Notes: generated by a model from the sequence alone, not told the origin. A stretch of DNA of 35,171 bases from Schoenoplectus triqueter (GCA_964058805.1 CAXKVV010000585.1:1-35171), one strand, 5' to 3'; counted from the first letter of the stretch, positions 21,362 to 33,328 are shown. Translations and numbers: made by a program.

Positions 21362-24334
21362 TCATCCGTAAAGCAACCAGTTTTTGTGTGCGTGACTAGG
21401 TTCTTAATTTTCCTGAACCATGCGCGCCTACGGCCGATCCCATTTAACAAATCTTAAGGTTTAAATATTAGCCGAAAAATTTAGATGGTGAGCACTTTTT
21501 TCTGTTTTTAAGGTCAGTTTATTAGAATTTATAATTTATTTGATTTGTTTTGAACTGCCAAATGCTGGATTTCAACGGTGGATAGTCTATGGAGTTAATA
21601 CAATAATTCTAAGAAGTTCTATTAGAAAGTTATCACGTGCATTGGCCTAGTCGCAAGAAGAAAAAAAAAAAAGCTTCAATAATTTTTACTGGAGATGCAT
21701 ATTTATTTTATTCCGTCGCCCAGAGCAAGTTCAGTGTACCATGAATCAAATTTGCCTTTTTTTCACCCCCTTTATTTTCCTTAATTAATTAATTAATTAA
21801 TCTGTGGATCAGCTCAAGTTGTTTATTAGTATATATATGCCGTGTATTGCAATCCTGTCCAGAAACTTTATTTGCTATAAAATTGGCACTCTCTTGTACT
21901 TTTTTATACAATAATTCCCACCATTTCCAAATGCTTCCATGTAATTTTAATTGGAAGTTAGGATCTGGAAAATAACATCAGGTTTTGAATATCTGAAAGT
22001 ATTTTTTTTTTGTGTTATAGTGTTGAAAGTTCAAAAGTCACGGATGTTCAAAATTTAGTGGTCTTGATTAGATACTAAGACATGAGAAAAAAGACACTTA
22101 TTATTTTGTTATCTTAGCAAATAAAACTTAATCTATACGAGGAATAGTTTTTGAATGAAAATTTCAGAAGCATTTAGAAAGCTTATATTTACGAATTCAA
22201 GAAAAAAAAACAGAGAGGAAGCATGCAAAGGATCAGAATTCAGACATGCAGACTTGGCTTCAAATTGCGAGTTACTACCAACAAACAAACAAAAAGAAAT
22301 GCTTGTTAACCTTTTTCGAAACTAAAATAAATTCTATTTTATGATCAGAAAATTGGTTTTATAACTTTTTGGTTGAAGGTGATTCTGTTGGCAGCTACAC
22401 TCAATCTTCCCGTGGTGTCTTATAATGAATTATGTTCGATGTGTTTGCTGAACTTATTCAGATATGTACATTTATCATAGCCCAGCCCTACATAATTATA
22501 TCTTTATATGGCCACTTGTCTTAATAAATTTGGAACTACGAGAGTTCATAAGTGCATTCTTTAATTGCACCCTTGAATGCATTCTAGATGTGCTGAGTTT
22601 TTTTTTTGGTCAGAAAATATTTATATTTGATTACAAAAATATTTCTTAAAGTTAAACCTTCACATGCATATTTAATATTAATATTTGATTTGACTTTCTA
22701 TCAAAAACACTACACATATGACATATAAATACCTGTGATTTCAGATAGGAACAACTTAAATATTCAGTACAAATACATTCGGGGTGCAAATATAATTAAG
22801 TTGCGTACACTATAGCAGGATGCAAGAATTAATATTGTAATTAAAGAGGATAACACGTATTGGCAACTTGAATTTATAATTACTAACAAGCATACGAGTT
22901 ACAACTACAAAAAATAATAAAATAATCTAATAAAATAACATTTTCGTGTCATCAACACGATACTATGTTTTTTTTTCCAACACGATAATACGTCACTAAA
23001 CAAATTAACTACAACTGGTTCCGAAGAATTATACATGTTTTTTTAACGCGTTAACAGCAATTTTAAATAATAATGAATAAATAAAAATGTAACATATCGT
23101 GCATTGTCAATAGTTGATTCGGTGCTAACACCAAATTTAATTGAGTTTTGAAGATCTGAATGACTCTGTTTTTTCCAATTTTTTTTTTTACTGAAATTAA
23201 CTAATATACGCCTCTAAGCTGTACTAAATTTTGCAATTTGGAAATTCGTGTTCGTGAATTTGATGAGTATGCCTCATTACTTGATATTCAATAAATGTAC
23301 ATGTTATTGATTAATTCATCTAATATCATGTAAGTAAATTTAATAGTCAAGTTAATTTTGTACTTAAGTTATATATTTGGTATTAACTTGTGTATGACCG
23401 TATCTGCTCCCTTATATTATGTAATTTTATTGGCTATAGGTTCTTTTGACAAAAGAATTAATTAACTAGGAAATAGAATAATTGATTAATTAGAAGGAAT
23501 TACTAATATTTTTAAATATGTCAACTTCGAACAAAACAATTCACAAAAATGCTTAGTCAAAAACCAAAAACTTTAGAAGCTTTCTTTCATTTAATAAGTT
23601 GTCAGTTAAATTTTTTTTATGCGATTGTTTGTACAATTTTTTTTGTAGACAATCTGAAACTAAACATGTAGTCGCAACCTGTTTGCAACGTCCCACAGAA
23701 CTGATGTTAGAAATATGATTAATTAACAAATAATGGAATAGCTAGATCCATTTCTTTTTTATGCTTTTATGGTGTCAATTCATACCTTAATCTGGATTTT
23801 ATGTTTAAATTAATATCCTTGACCTTAACGAATCAGATAAACATACTGACTGGACCTAATCAAACCCCTGTCTTGTTTTGTGCAATCCAGGAAGTATATA
23901 ATTAATTAATCATAAAGGCATAGACGGTATTATTAATACAGGGTCCTCTCGTTTTCCTACTATCGTTGTATGTGGGTCCATGCGCTGATGTTTTTTTAGG
24001 GCGGGACATTAAATTAAGAGCACTTATATATATATATATTTCTCCATACAGATAAAATTAATATAATATATAATTGAGTTAATTTAAAACTACGTGTTTC
24101 TTGTAATTATTTGTTTGGATATAATTTTGAAAGAAGCGTTCGTAATTATTATTATTAACGAATGCAAACTATAATTTAGACAATGACGTTGCAATAACTT
24201 TAATTCGATGAGCAAAAAAAGACATTTGTAATTATTGAGCGTGTTGATCTCTCACACACAAAAAAAAACCGGAAAACAGAGAAAAAAGTGTAATGAGTCA
24301 TTCACGAAATTTATAAGATTTTATTGCTGCCAAT
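21362..24334. other. AT-rich intergenic DNA, no gene seen
   Basis: About 3 kb without a supported gene. Small features are (TTAA)n at 21781-21800, an A-run at 21660-21672 and (TA)n at 24027-24039. The 61-codon open frame at 22464-22649 shows no domain. Confidence 0.55.
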
Positions 24335-24342
24335 GAATAACT

Positions 24343-25656
24343 TAGAAGTGCCAAAATCCGAACTAATCCGTCCGGATTCAAACCCGATCCGATTTGAGTT
24401 TTTCAGAAAGTCAAACTGACATGAAACCTGATCCAACATGAACCTAAACGATTCGAAATCTGAAATGACCCAAGATAAGAAAACCTGAAACACGACCCGA
24501 TCCGAACCCGAACGACCCGAAACCTGAGATGACTTGAGATTAAACAACCATAAACCTGACCTGAAACCCAAGATGACCCGAAATCAGACGACCCAAAACC
24601 CGACCCAGTCCGAACCCGAACAACCTGAAATCTGAGATGACCTGAGATTAGACAACATGAAAGCCGACTCGACCCAATTTTAAAAGATTTAAATATGATT
24701 GAACTACAATTAGAAATGATATGTCTTATCTCAGATGTTCCACAGTATCTGTTGTTTATAAATAACGCCGGATTGTCAGTTTATTTTGACCAAAATTAAT
24801 AATTATTTTTATCAATATAGAACGTAGAAACAGTTGTAAGTATAATTTTAGTAATTTTAATTAAAACATTACTTATATGTACATATATTTATAACTTATA
24901 TCGAAATAGAAAAGATTGCATTTCGAATAGAAATATAAATGTTATTAATGATATTTTTTTGTGCCTGAAATTTTTATTTACGTTGTTTACTAAATTCATT
25001 ATATCTAAATACTATAGAATGAATATAAATCTTATGTAATAATAATAACAATACAAACAAAATAAATGAATATTGTTAACTATTTATTTTTGGAACTCAT
25101 AATTTTTTTATAATTCAATAAAAAAATAGCATAAAAATTAACAATGTCAATTAATTAAAATTTATATACTATAAATTAAAATTACAATGAGAAGAACTAA
25201 TGTCTATTAATTTGAATTAGAATAATTTGTATGTCTTCAGTTTGTTAATAAAATAAATGAAGTATGTCGATTTAAAACTAATCTAACAAGACTCAAACTA
25301 ATTAATCATAACATAATTAATAATCTGGACCTAACATTGGCTAAAATGAATTTTAAAAAAGTTTTAAAGTACGAAGACCCAAAATCCAACCCGACCCGGC
25401 CCCGTTCGACTTGAAATAACTTAAAATTCGAGACTACCCGATATTAGATGATCTGAAATCTGACCCGACCTGGACCCGAATGACCTGAAACACAAGGTGA
25501 CCTGAACTAATAAGAACTCAAAATCCGACCCGATATGACTCGAGACCCAGAAAAACCCGACAGTATTCGACCCGAACCCGATCCATAACTCGATATTTTT
25601 TTGATCAAACTTACCTGACTCGAACCGTTCGAACCCGAACCCGATTGCCACCTCTA
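24343..25656. mobile_element. Non-autonomous hAT element with internal CCCGA-rich repeats
   Basis: The left end TAGAAGTGCCAAAATCCGAA (24343) and the right end CGATTGCCACCTCTA (to 25656) are inverted with a few mismatches; the right end read on the minus strand starts TAGAGGTGGCAATCG, a common plant hAT end. Flanking octamers GAATAACT (24335-24342) and GAATCACC (25657-25664) match at 6 of 8. The two subterminal zones, about 24350-24680 and 25375-25640, are full of GACCCGAA/CCGAACCCGAAC repeats; one TCCGAACCCGAAC block recurs 108 bp apart (24501 and 24609). The middle is AT-rich. Two minus-strand open frames in the repeats are by-products. Confidence 0.78.
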
Positions 25657-25664
25657 GAATCACC

Positions 25665-26337
25665 TATATGTATAAGAATGATTAAGTTCATTTTTTTATG
25701 CATGCTAATATTAGATGGTTAGATTCTATAGTAGCATTATTTGTAGTAAAAAAAAATAAAATGACAGGTCTCATTACTGATATATTATAGCTTTATTAAG
25801 AAATTCGATCGTGAATAAATTTAGTGTGGATAGTGAGCAGCAGCAACTAGACAACTGCAATTTGCTCCTTTTTATTTTATTTTATACATATACAACCATG
25901 TTTGAGAAAAAAAATGGTTTCTGTTTTGACGAAAGCAAAATTTGTTTGTTCTCTACAAAGGTGAAATTGCTAATATAATCATAGTGATATCATGTTAAGA
26001 CACATTACTGTACGTATATACACATTTATACTTCAATTCTAATTATTTCTGAGCATTTTAAAGTATGCACCAATCTTCTACAGAAGAATATACAACATCT
26101 CTGAAGAAACATATAAAAGCTGCATATATAAGGGACTAATACTATTTTCAAAAAAAAGAATTGAATGTTTGTTAGATAAAAGTTTCCATAACACAGGAAC
26201 TTTTAGTTTCACAAAAAACCGGCCAAAAAAACATTTCAGTGTCTTCCTTCTCTCTCCCAATTCTCCTCCTCCTCTCTTTCCGTAAATTTGTTCTGATATC
26301 TGAAATTTTGAAATCCACAGAAGAAATAAGTACAACT
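25665..26337. other. 3' flank of the LBD gene
   Basis: This contains the 3' untranslated region of the minus-strand gene and some AT-rich spacer. On the minus strand, just after the stop, it is purine-rich (GAGAGGAGGAGGAGAATTGG at about 26280-26261). AATAAAA motifs on the minus strand near 25865-25880 could serve as poly(A) signals, but I cannot choose one. The 87-codon frame at 26078-26341 overlaps the gene's stop codon and is not supported. Confidence 0.45.
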
Positions 26338-27255
26338 TCACACTGCTACTGGCACGGTGAGGCCGAGTTCCACAGGATATGTGTCTGATCTCGATTCATC
26401 AGCTTGAGATCTCTCCTCGTCAGCCGTCACAGTTCGTTCGTCTTCACTAGACGGGGTCATAGAAACCAATCCCAGTGTCAGATCCAGACCCATCTCTCCA
26501 CTCTTAACAGTTTTGCCACTCGGCTCAGCCTGGCTGACATGCGAATCCACAGCTGTCTCTACTGAGACATGACTGTCACTTTCACGATTAGCCGACTCGT
26601 GGCTTGCTTCACATCTTAACTGATCCGGCATGAATCCGTCTGCCTCAGGCAAAACAAGACTTGATCGATTCTGGCCTGAGGTACCAGCCCGTTTAAATTT
26701 GCACTTTGACTTGTCAGAAACCCGGTGCAGCTCAGCTGTAATATCATGACTCTTGGCTACATGTCGGATGTCACAGCTCTTAAGGGGAGGAACTGAAGCC
26801 AAGGCAGTGGCCGATGCTGCAGTAATCGGTCGCCCTTTCAAGACAGACTCGACAGCTGCTTGGCACATCGGCCAGTTTCCCGACCAGAGCAAGCCAACCG
26901 AACCATAAACTGGGTTCACTATCCGTCCACAAGCCTCATACAACAACGACCGGAATATAGCTGTCAAAAGAAAACAAAGGTTCATTAGAACATCAGTACA
27001 TTAAATCCCTGCAAAGATGTAAATAATATAAATTATATATATTAATTGGATAGTTAATTTATTACCTGGGCGCTGTTGTTCGGGGCCGGCAGCAATGAGA
27101 TTTATAAGACCAGCACGGCCGTAGAATTTGGCAAGAAAGACAGTGGCGTTGGCTTGAGCCTCAGCGCTGGGAATCCACCGGAGACACGGCCTGATGACAC
27201 AAGAGTCACTACATCCCTTCCTCAAAACTCTGCATCCATTGCAGCTCATCCTCAT
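26338..27255 (-). CDS. Class II LOB-domain (LBD) transcription factor, LBD40/41/42 type
   Basis: A plant-specific DNA-binding regulator acting in the nucleus. The exons are 27255-27066 and 26960-26338, joined across a 105-bp GT-AG intron at 27065-26961 (phase 1), giving 270 residues. The start is the first ATG of [15 protein letters not shown], as usual in this family. The LOB domain shows the zinc-finger C-block C5-x2-C8-x6-C15-x3-C19, then the GAS block from about F40 ([11 protein letters not shown], with the intron after QRP). The conserved [27 protein letters not shown] and DIRH segments place it in class II, nearest LBD40/41/42 rather than LBD37-39. A basic stretch at about 148-155 may help nuclear import. 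LDLTLGL at 222-228 is an EAR-type LxLxL repression motif. Arabidopsis LBD41 is a hypoxia-induced gene; whether that holds here is unknown. No frameshift or stop interrupts it. Confidence 0.95.
26961..27065 (-). other. Intron of the LBD gene
   Basis: The donor CCAG|GTAAT is at 27065 and the acceptor TTTTGACAG|CT ends at 26961. Splicing restores [15 protein letters not shown] across the junction, the usual intron position in this gene family. Confidence 0.93.
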
Positions 27256-27440
27256 TTTAATAAATCACAACTTCACAACAGGCGCAGGTGCGGATATATA
27301 TATATATAAATATATACAGACTGCCTGACAAGAAGAGAGGAGGAGGAATTAAATTGGAAGGCACGAGAAGATGGACCTAGCGAGAGAAAAAAGAAACGAG
27401 ATGCGCACCGCAGGCAGTTGTGGGATGGAGAAGGGAGAGA
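27256..27440 (-). promoter_or_regulatory. Probable 5' untranslated leader of the LBD gene
   Basis: Read on the minus strand, this stretch is rich in C and T (TTCCTCCTCCTCTCTTCTTG and TTCTTTTTTCTCTCGC), as plant leaders often are, and it ends directly at the ATG. It includes a TATATATATATA tract at about 27294-27308. The exact start of transcription is not visible. Confidence 0.4.
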
Positions 27441-27451
27441 AGGTGGGGATG

Positions 27452-27461
27452 GGTATATAAA
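27452..27461 (-). promoter_or_regulatory. Candidate TATA box of the LBD gene
   Basis: The minus strand reads GTTTATATACC about 200 bp upstream of the ATG, which would put the start of transcription near 27425 and give a leader of about 170 nt. The same bases read TATATAAAC on the plus strand, so the orientation is ambiguous. The TA-rich tract at 27294-27316 is an alternative. Confidence 0.35.
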
Positions 27462-27670
27462 CAATGAAGCGGGGGAGATTCTCATTGCCCATGGATTTGG
27501 TGAGAAGCGCCTGCGGTTTTGGAATGGGGTGGACTCGCGCTTAATTAACCTGGACGTAAATGCCCCTGGGCAATGGGAAGGGATACGCGAGGTGAGGAGG
27601 GGTGGTTTCGTAAAGTTAATTAGCGACAGAGGAAATATTTTGGGGTCGGCGTGTGGTGCCCACGCAACCA

Positions 27671-27693
27671 GGGAGGGGAGGGGTGGGGAGGGG
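27671..27693 (+). promoter_or_regulatory. G-quadruplex motif upstream of the LBD gene
   Basis: Five runs of three or four G are separated by single bases on the plus strand, about 416-438 bp upstream of the LBD start codon. The minus (sense) strand is the matching C-rich tract. Single-base loops favour a stable quadruplex (known chemistry); a regulatory role is inference. Confidence 0.6.
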
Positions 27694-27833
27694 ACGCTGT
27701 CAGTTGCAGCGGCCAGGTTGCCACATTTCCTGGAGGCTGCAATGCTAGACTGCACCCACTTTATTTCCCAATTGCTACGCCTCCCCTCTTTAATCTTCAT
27801 TACTATTGTTTTATTTTTAATTGCTGATAACAT

Positions 27834-28917
27834 AGTAACATTCCACCATGGCGTAATTAATATTTCGTAGCGACTGGCAATTTTTTTGTCTGCAAAGCAA
27901 CCACGCGCTTACTAATAAAAAAAAGAAAGATAATCAATGACAAATTTATAAAAAAAGATGTTCCAAGGTCAATAAAAAGATGCATTGAATATTTATTTTC
28001 AGTTAAAATTACTCCGTGCCTGACTTCGCCGTTTGAGAATTAAACATTGGATAAATTCCACGAACTGCTTTTGCTATTTCGTTACAGCTTGGAAGGTTTC
28101 AATCTCACTTTATCGTTACCAATAATAATAATAGATTACAATTGGGTCTTTGCATAATTTCAGGCAAACTGATCCACTGCAAATGTTACTGTTACGTACC
28201 CAGCTAGTGCAGTTGGTCTTGGCACAATTCTATTATGCGTGCGCCAATTGCCAGATCGAAGAACAGGAATTAATTAATGTCATGGGCCCTTAATTCAGAG
28301 TCTTTAGGTAACAACTGGGCCCCAAACTCAGACTGTATATATGTTGCTAGGTCAGCCCCCTTAGGCAGTGAAATTCAAATTAACGCTGAGTTGAATAGGA
28401 ATAGAATCGAAAAAAAAGGAGTTAAGCTTGACTTGGGGAGTCCTCAAGAGTTGTTGATATTAATGAACTAATCACGGTGTGGTACCCGTACTATATATGT
28501 TGTTGTTGTTTTTAATCATATATATTTCTTGTTGTTGTTAATTAAGTGCATGTGAACCTTGATTAATTGTTATATTTAAGTATTCCATTAATTAAGAAAA
28601 AGATACCAAACATGGTATTTTTTAAAGTGAATGATTAAATTTCATAAGTAATAAGTTAATTTTCAATTCAAATTAAATATTACAAATTGGTGCTGCGGAA
28701 CTGGAGGTAACAGACAAGCTAGGTTCTCCTAATGAATTATATGGAAAAAGAAGTAACATCAATAGAGATGAATTGATTCGGAAATACGAAAGTCGTTGTA
28801 ATATATGCTGTCATTTAGCTTTATGGAAGCTATTTTTTTATGATGTTCGTGTATTGTCATTGAGCTTGGTTGCATGAACTTAATGCAGACTAAAACCAAA
28901 GAAAAGTTGGGGCAGAT
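27834..28917. other. Distal upstream region of the LBD gene, no gene seen
   Basis: No coding region is supported. The 64-codon frame at 28277-28471 has no recognisable domain. (TGTTGT)n-like runs occur at 28498-28510 and 28531-28540. Confidence 0.45.
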
Positions 28918-28920
28918 GAG

Positions 28921-28952
28921 CTAGACTAGACTAGACTAGACTAGACTAGACT
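28921..28952. repeat. (CTAGA)6 microsatellite
   Basis: Six perfect CTAGA units plus CT. A second 5-bp repeat, (AGAGG)n, follows at about 29015-29034. Confidence 0.95.
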
Positions 28953-30773
28953 GGATTGGAAAAGTTTGACCAATTTAAATCAGGAGTACGATACAATACA
29001 ATGTAGCAGGAGACGAGAGGAGAGGAGAGGAGAGGTGGGAAACAAGGATATTTATATCATGCAATTGCAGTACAACTCAAGGAAACATTCACAAGACAAC
29101 AAAACCTTGGACCAATATAATCACTGGAGGGCCTGGTTTCCTCTCGGCTCTTCTACCGTGGGCGACAGACATTACCTTACCAGTTACCAGTACCAGACTA
29201 CCAGTGGTAACGCTTCTTTCCTTTTCGTAAGTCATGACCTCATCATCAAACGTCAATTCATCATCCTCACCGTCTTTCGGTTCTTCTGCGTCCTCCTTTT
29301 ATGATCTTAATTCATTGTTTTCGGATCGCATGGGCTCCGCTTGGGCATGGGTGATGAGGATGGTTGGATAATGATGGATCTTACGCGACAACGTAAAATT
29401 TAATATACATACACATACGCTCCTTGCTTTTCACATGTTATATCTTATGACCGAGTTATTTTGGGCTATGAGGTGTTTGACCAACACGTGTCATGTAAAT
29501 TGGTATTTAAATGTGTATATATAATATTTTTAATAAAAATAAATATATAATATAAAAGTTATAAACATACATAAACATAATATATATGTCAATCACTACT
29601 AATATAAATGAACAGATTTTATAGCCGTCTCATGTATTAATTGAGTGTAACTCATTTTTTGGATTTAAATCTTATTTATGCATTTAATTTTCTGAGTTTC
29701 ACAACACACGGCCGTATCGGAGGATGCATCCAGTCATATCGGAGGCCGCACCAACCGTACCTAAGTGTATTCAGTTGTACAGAAGACCGTATCAATCTAT
29801 CAAACTGATACTGTACCCGATGTGTATTCATGTACAATACGTACCCGATACTTATTAGTATATAAAGCACTCGGATAACATAACTTAGAACCAATAATCT
29901 TGTTTACATTTCTCAATGAGAGGAATTTAACAAACATGTCTCTAAAATAGTATAAATAATATTATCTGTAATATTCTGAAAATAAATAAATTATTATTTT
30001 TAGATTGTTTCATAAACTAAAATAATTTGAAGGTTTAAATTAATGAAGTAAAAAAATGAAAGAGGAGCCACGTTACCTTACCTGGTGAATTGATCAAACC
30101 AAATAAGTCTCTCGGATAATAACCAGAAAAAAAAGAGAGAAATAATAAACCACGTTGCTTGTGTTGTTCTTAGCATATGGCCCATCTCATGCACGTCTCC
30201 GGTTAAACTCTCTAAGCCCTCTCTCTCTCAGAAACAAAAATAAAAAATAAAACGATAAAAAGCGAAATGAAACAGAGTCGGAGCAAAAGAAATGAAGAAG
30301 TAAATCAGCAAGGTATGATCGTATAGGGTCTACAAATAAATTTAGGATTGATTTTTTAATTTCATAACTAACATGAATTGAAGATTGAAAAGAAATATAG
30401 AAAGGAAATGAAATAAATGAATGACTCTTGTTCAACTGATTGGATACTAAATGATATTAAAATAAGTTTCAGAGCAGTGATGGATTATAAAGGGGTATGA
30501 CATTCTATAATCGATTCAATTAAAGATTAAGCTGATTAATTAGGTTGAATAAACTCTTAAAGACAGTTAATGAAAATAAATTATATTAATAAGTATTATT
30601 ACGATTGAATAGATATCGTGGTCGATTCAAAGATTGTCGTCAAGTATCAAATTAGAAATCAAAATCATATTTGTATCAAGTAACTTGATTTCTCTATAAC
30701 AAGTATTTGATTATTATCAATTAATTTGATTCTTGACTGGGTTTAAATTGTGTTGTTTGACTTTTAACTTGTG
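28953..30773. other. Intergenic DNA with one less AT-rich island
   Basis: No gene is firmly supported. At 29120-29360 the base composition is clearly less AT-rich than the surroundings, and the minus strand is open from 29298 to 29092 (69 codons). A second GC-richer patch at about 29700-29880 ends in TATATAAAG (29861-29869). The rest is AT-rich. Confidence 0.45.
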
Positions 30774-30780
30774 ATATGAA

Positions 30781-31032
30781 TCAATAATCTGAATTAACCA
30801 AATTGCATAAACTATGAAAAGGATCAATGACCTGAATTATTCAAATTGCATAAATTATTATATATTGGTGTTAGATATTGATTGATCTTTATAATATGTG
30901 TCAATGGCCTGAATTGTCTAAATTATTTGGATTGACCTTTTACTTATGATATGGGTCGATGGTCTGAATTGTCTAAATTATTTGGATTGACCTTTTACTT
31001 ATGATATGTGTCAATGGCCTGAATTGTCTAAA
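30781..31032. repeat. Degenerate tandem repeat, about 55-bp unit
   Basis: Units starting TCAATGGCCTGAATTGTCTA recur at 30901, 30956 and 31011, an exact 55-bp spacing with few changes. Two diverged units begin at 30781 and 30823. Each full unit also has TTATTTGGATTGACC and ACTTATGATATG. Confidence 0.88.
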
Positions 31033-32212
31033 TAATAATTGTGATGCATGCTGATATTGAATTTGAATGCATATGTATTAATTTGTTAATTAATCAACTG
31101 AATGCTTTTGAGCACATATAAAGATGAATGAAACTAATTGAATTATGCATAATAGTAAATATCATAAGCTAACCCTTTCATACTCGGAAAGGGAGGATCC
31201 ACACAACGAAGGGTTGTGAATGAAAGATGGCTCTGCAAAGTTTTGTTTTCTAGCGGATTTATGGGATATCCCCTACTTAATTATCACGGTGGGTACGGTG
31301 TGTAATCTTCGTGTGGTTGTGCATAATTGCTTAAAATATAATTATTAAAAAATAATTATATATTTAATATATAATAAAAATATATCTCATTTAATTATTT
31401 TGAATTGAATTATTTTGTATATCTGTTATAGAGAAGCTGCATCGTAAAATAATCAGTTACTGAGTAATAGAAGCTTAAGATACGATCATTATGAAATATT
31501 TATAAAAAATTTAATTTGGAGGTTTGAAATATTTAGTTTTAAGTTTTTAGATATATTTGGAAGGGGTAAATATGATATTGTAAAATCTATAGGAAATTAT
31601 TGAGAGGTATATATGAAATTCTGCCAACTGTGTACAGTGTACTGGTTGTAGACTCGTCAAATGACATTTACTTCTACCAAATATATACATATGCCATTTC
31701 AAATGCTTTTTGATACTTCTACATTCTTTTTGTATAAATATTACTTTACTTCTACAAATGGAAAAAAAACTACTTATCCGACGAGTCATAATTATAATAC
31801 CATCATAATATGACACATCTATATCCGACAAGTGAACACTATCTATTTGTTTCACTTAATTATTTTTTAGTAATATACAACATCCATAGAAACATTATTT
31901 TTGGTTTTTTATAATGCTATAATTTGCTTAAATTTTTTTGTTCTAAATTGAAATCTATATTGATTTGAAATTTCAGAAAGAGGGAGATCTTTCATGAAAG
32001 CACCACGTTAGTTACGTCTGCGTCAACAGGTGAGATCCCATTGAACCTAAATACCTAATTATCTAGGTTGGGTGGACATATATAGATATAGTTGTTCTGG
32101 TGAATCATATATAATGACTCGCAACATATATTGGTGAACAACTCTGGCCGCTTCAGGGGGCTGGTGTCCATTGGTTATCAGTTGTTTTTTTTTTTTGAAA
32201 AGTGGAATGTAT
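31033..32212. other. Intergenic DNA, nothing recognised
   Basis: A less AT-rich patch at about 31170-31310 (CCTTTCATACTCGGAAAGG and GGGATATCCCC) looks like part of a larger element, but I cannot name it. No gene is supported. Confidence 0.4.
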
Positions 32213-32432
32213 TACGGGTGTTAATTATTGATCCGAATCGGGTTGGGTCGGATCGGGTTCGGATTAACTCGATCCGATTCGCTTAATTATATTTTTTAAA
32301 GTAATTTTATGATGTAGTATTAATTAAAGTTTAAATATATACTAATTAAGATTAATTATAAATTAATTAATATTTTATTATTTAAAATTATATAAAAATA
32401 TTTAATTATTTAATTATTTTATTCTTAAAAAA
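32213..32432. mobile_element. hAT MITE, copy 3 (truncated, opposite orientation)
   Basis: It starts TACGGGTGTTAATTATTGAT at 32213, followed by GGGTCGGATCGGGTTCGG. This is the minus-strand right end of the family seen at 16997 and 18392. The AT-rich centre follows to about 32432, after which the other terminal half is missing. No target duplication can be assigned. Confidence 0.7.
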
Positions 32433-33328
32433 ACAGCTATTATTTAATTATTTAATTATTTAATTATATTAAACTTATGTTATTTGTCCTATTATTTTTC
32501 TGGCCGCAGCTGTATTTGAAATGTTTAGCCGTCTTTAACGGCAATTAAAGTTTATAGTATCGAATCTATCAATGCAGCGAACAATTAGATATGCCGTACA
32601 AAATATCTCCTAAACTAAAGTTGACTAGGGAGATGTGTAAATGAAGGAAGTAGAAGGGCGGATAAGCAAAATGTTTATTTTGAGGTCAGAACTCAGAAGG
32701 CACTTCCAATTTCCATTCAAATATTATTGGCAATGTCACAACATGTTTTGCTCTTCCACTTGGCCACTTGGTACATTAATAAACTTGTAGTGGTTATTAA
32801 TCAATTAATTATTCTAGTTGTTTATGGAGAGGCTCCAATTTTAATAATTATTGGGCCAATGGGTATTGACCCTAAACTGTAGGGCCTTGAATTCCTGGGG
32901 AGACGGAGTCCCTTTGATGCTGGCTGAAATCCATGAGCCGAGATGGTTTTCAATTTCCCATTTTATAAATGGAGAAACAAATTATTCAACTTCAACTTCC
33001 ATTGTTTCTTACTCAAAGCGTACAGGACAACTGGAGGTGCTTCAGATCAAATGGTACTATTAGAAATATTAAATTCTCTTCATGGGACCATGTTGTAAAC
33101 TCGCTATATATGTGTATATATAATAGTAACATGTGCATTTAGAAATAGTAGGTGAACGGCCTACTAAGTGAAATATCAAATACGGTTCTGATAATAACTT
33201 TCCTTAAAATTCCACCCTACAAAAATCAATCGAGTGAAAAAAAATAATTATATTAAAGGATAAAAATGATTTTATATAAAATTATAAAAACATACTGAAT
33301 GAAGCACTCCTAAATCTCAAAAGTAATT
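32433..33328. other. Intergenic DNA, nothing recognised
   Basis: (TTAATTATTTAA)-like runs lie near 32440-32465. The 70-codon frame at 32851-33063 shows no domain and no splice context. Confidence 0.45.

Noticed and set aside
24311..25663. Serine/glycine-rich minus-strand frames (24311-24571 and 25421-25663)
   Set aside because: Their composition comes from the CCCGA-type repeats of the hAT element; there are no domains.
26078..26341. 87-codon minus-strand frame overlapping the LBD stop codon
   Set aside because: It is in the 3' untranslated region, with no domain.
27076..27309. Plus-strand open frame opposite LBD exon 1
   Set aside because: It is antisense to the conserved LOB domain; the minus strand is clearly the coding one.
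27273..27870. Long open frames on both strands (186 codons minus, 150 codons plus) upstream of the LBD gene
   Set aside because: The stretch is GC-richer, which lengthens chance frames. Both peptides are low in complexity and have no domain, and the region fits a leader and promoter.
28966..29304. 112-codon plus-strand frame
   Set aside because: It runs through the AGAGG microsatellite and has no recognisable domain. The composition island there could equally favour the minus strand.
32851..33063. 70-codon plus-strand frame
   Set aside because: No domain, no splice or promoter context, isolated in repeat-rich DNA.
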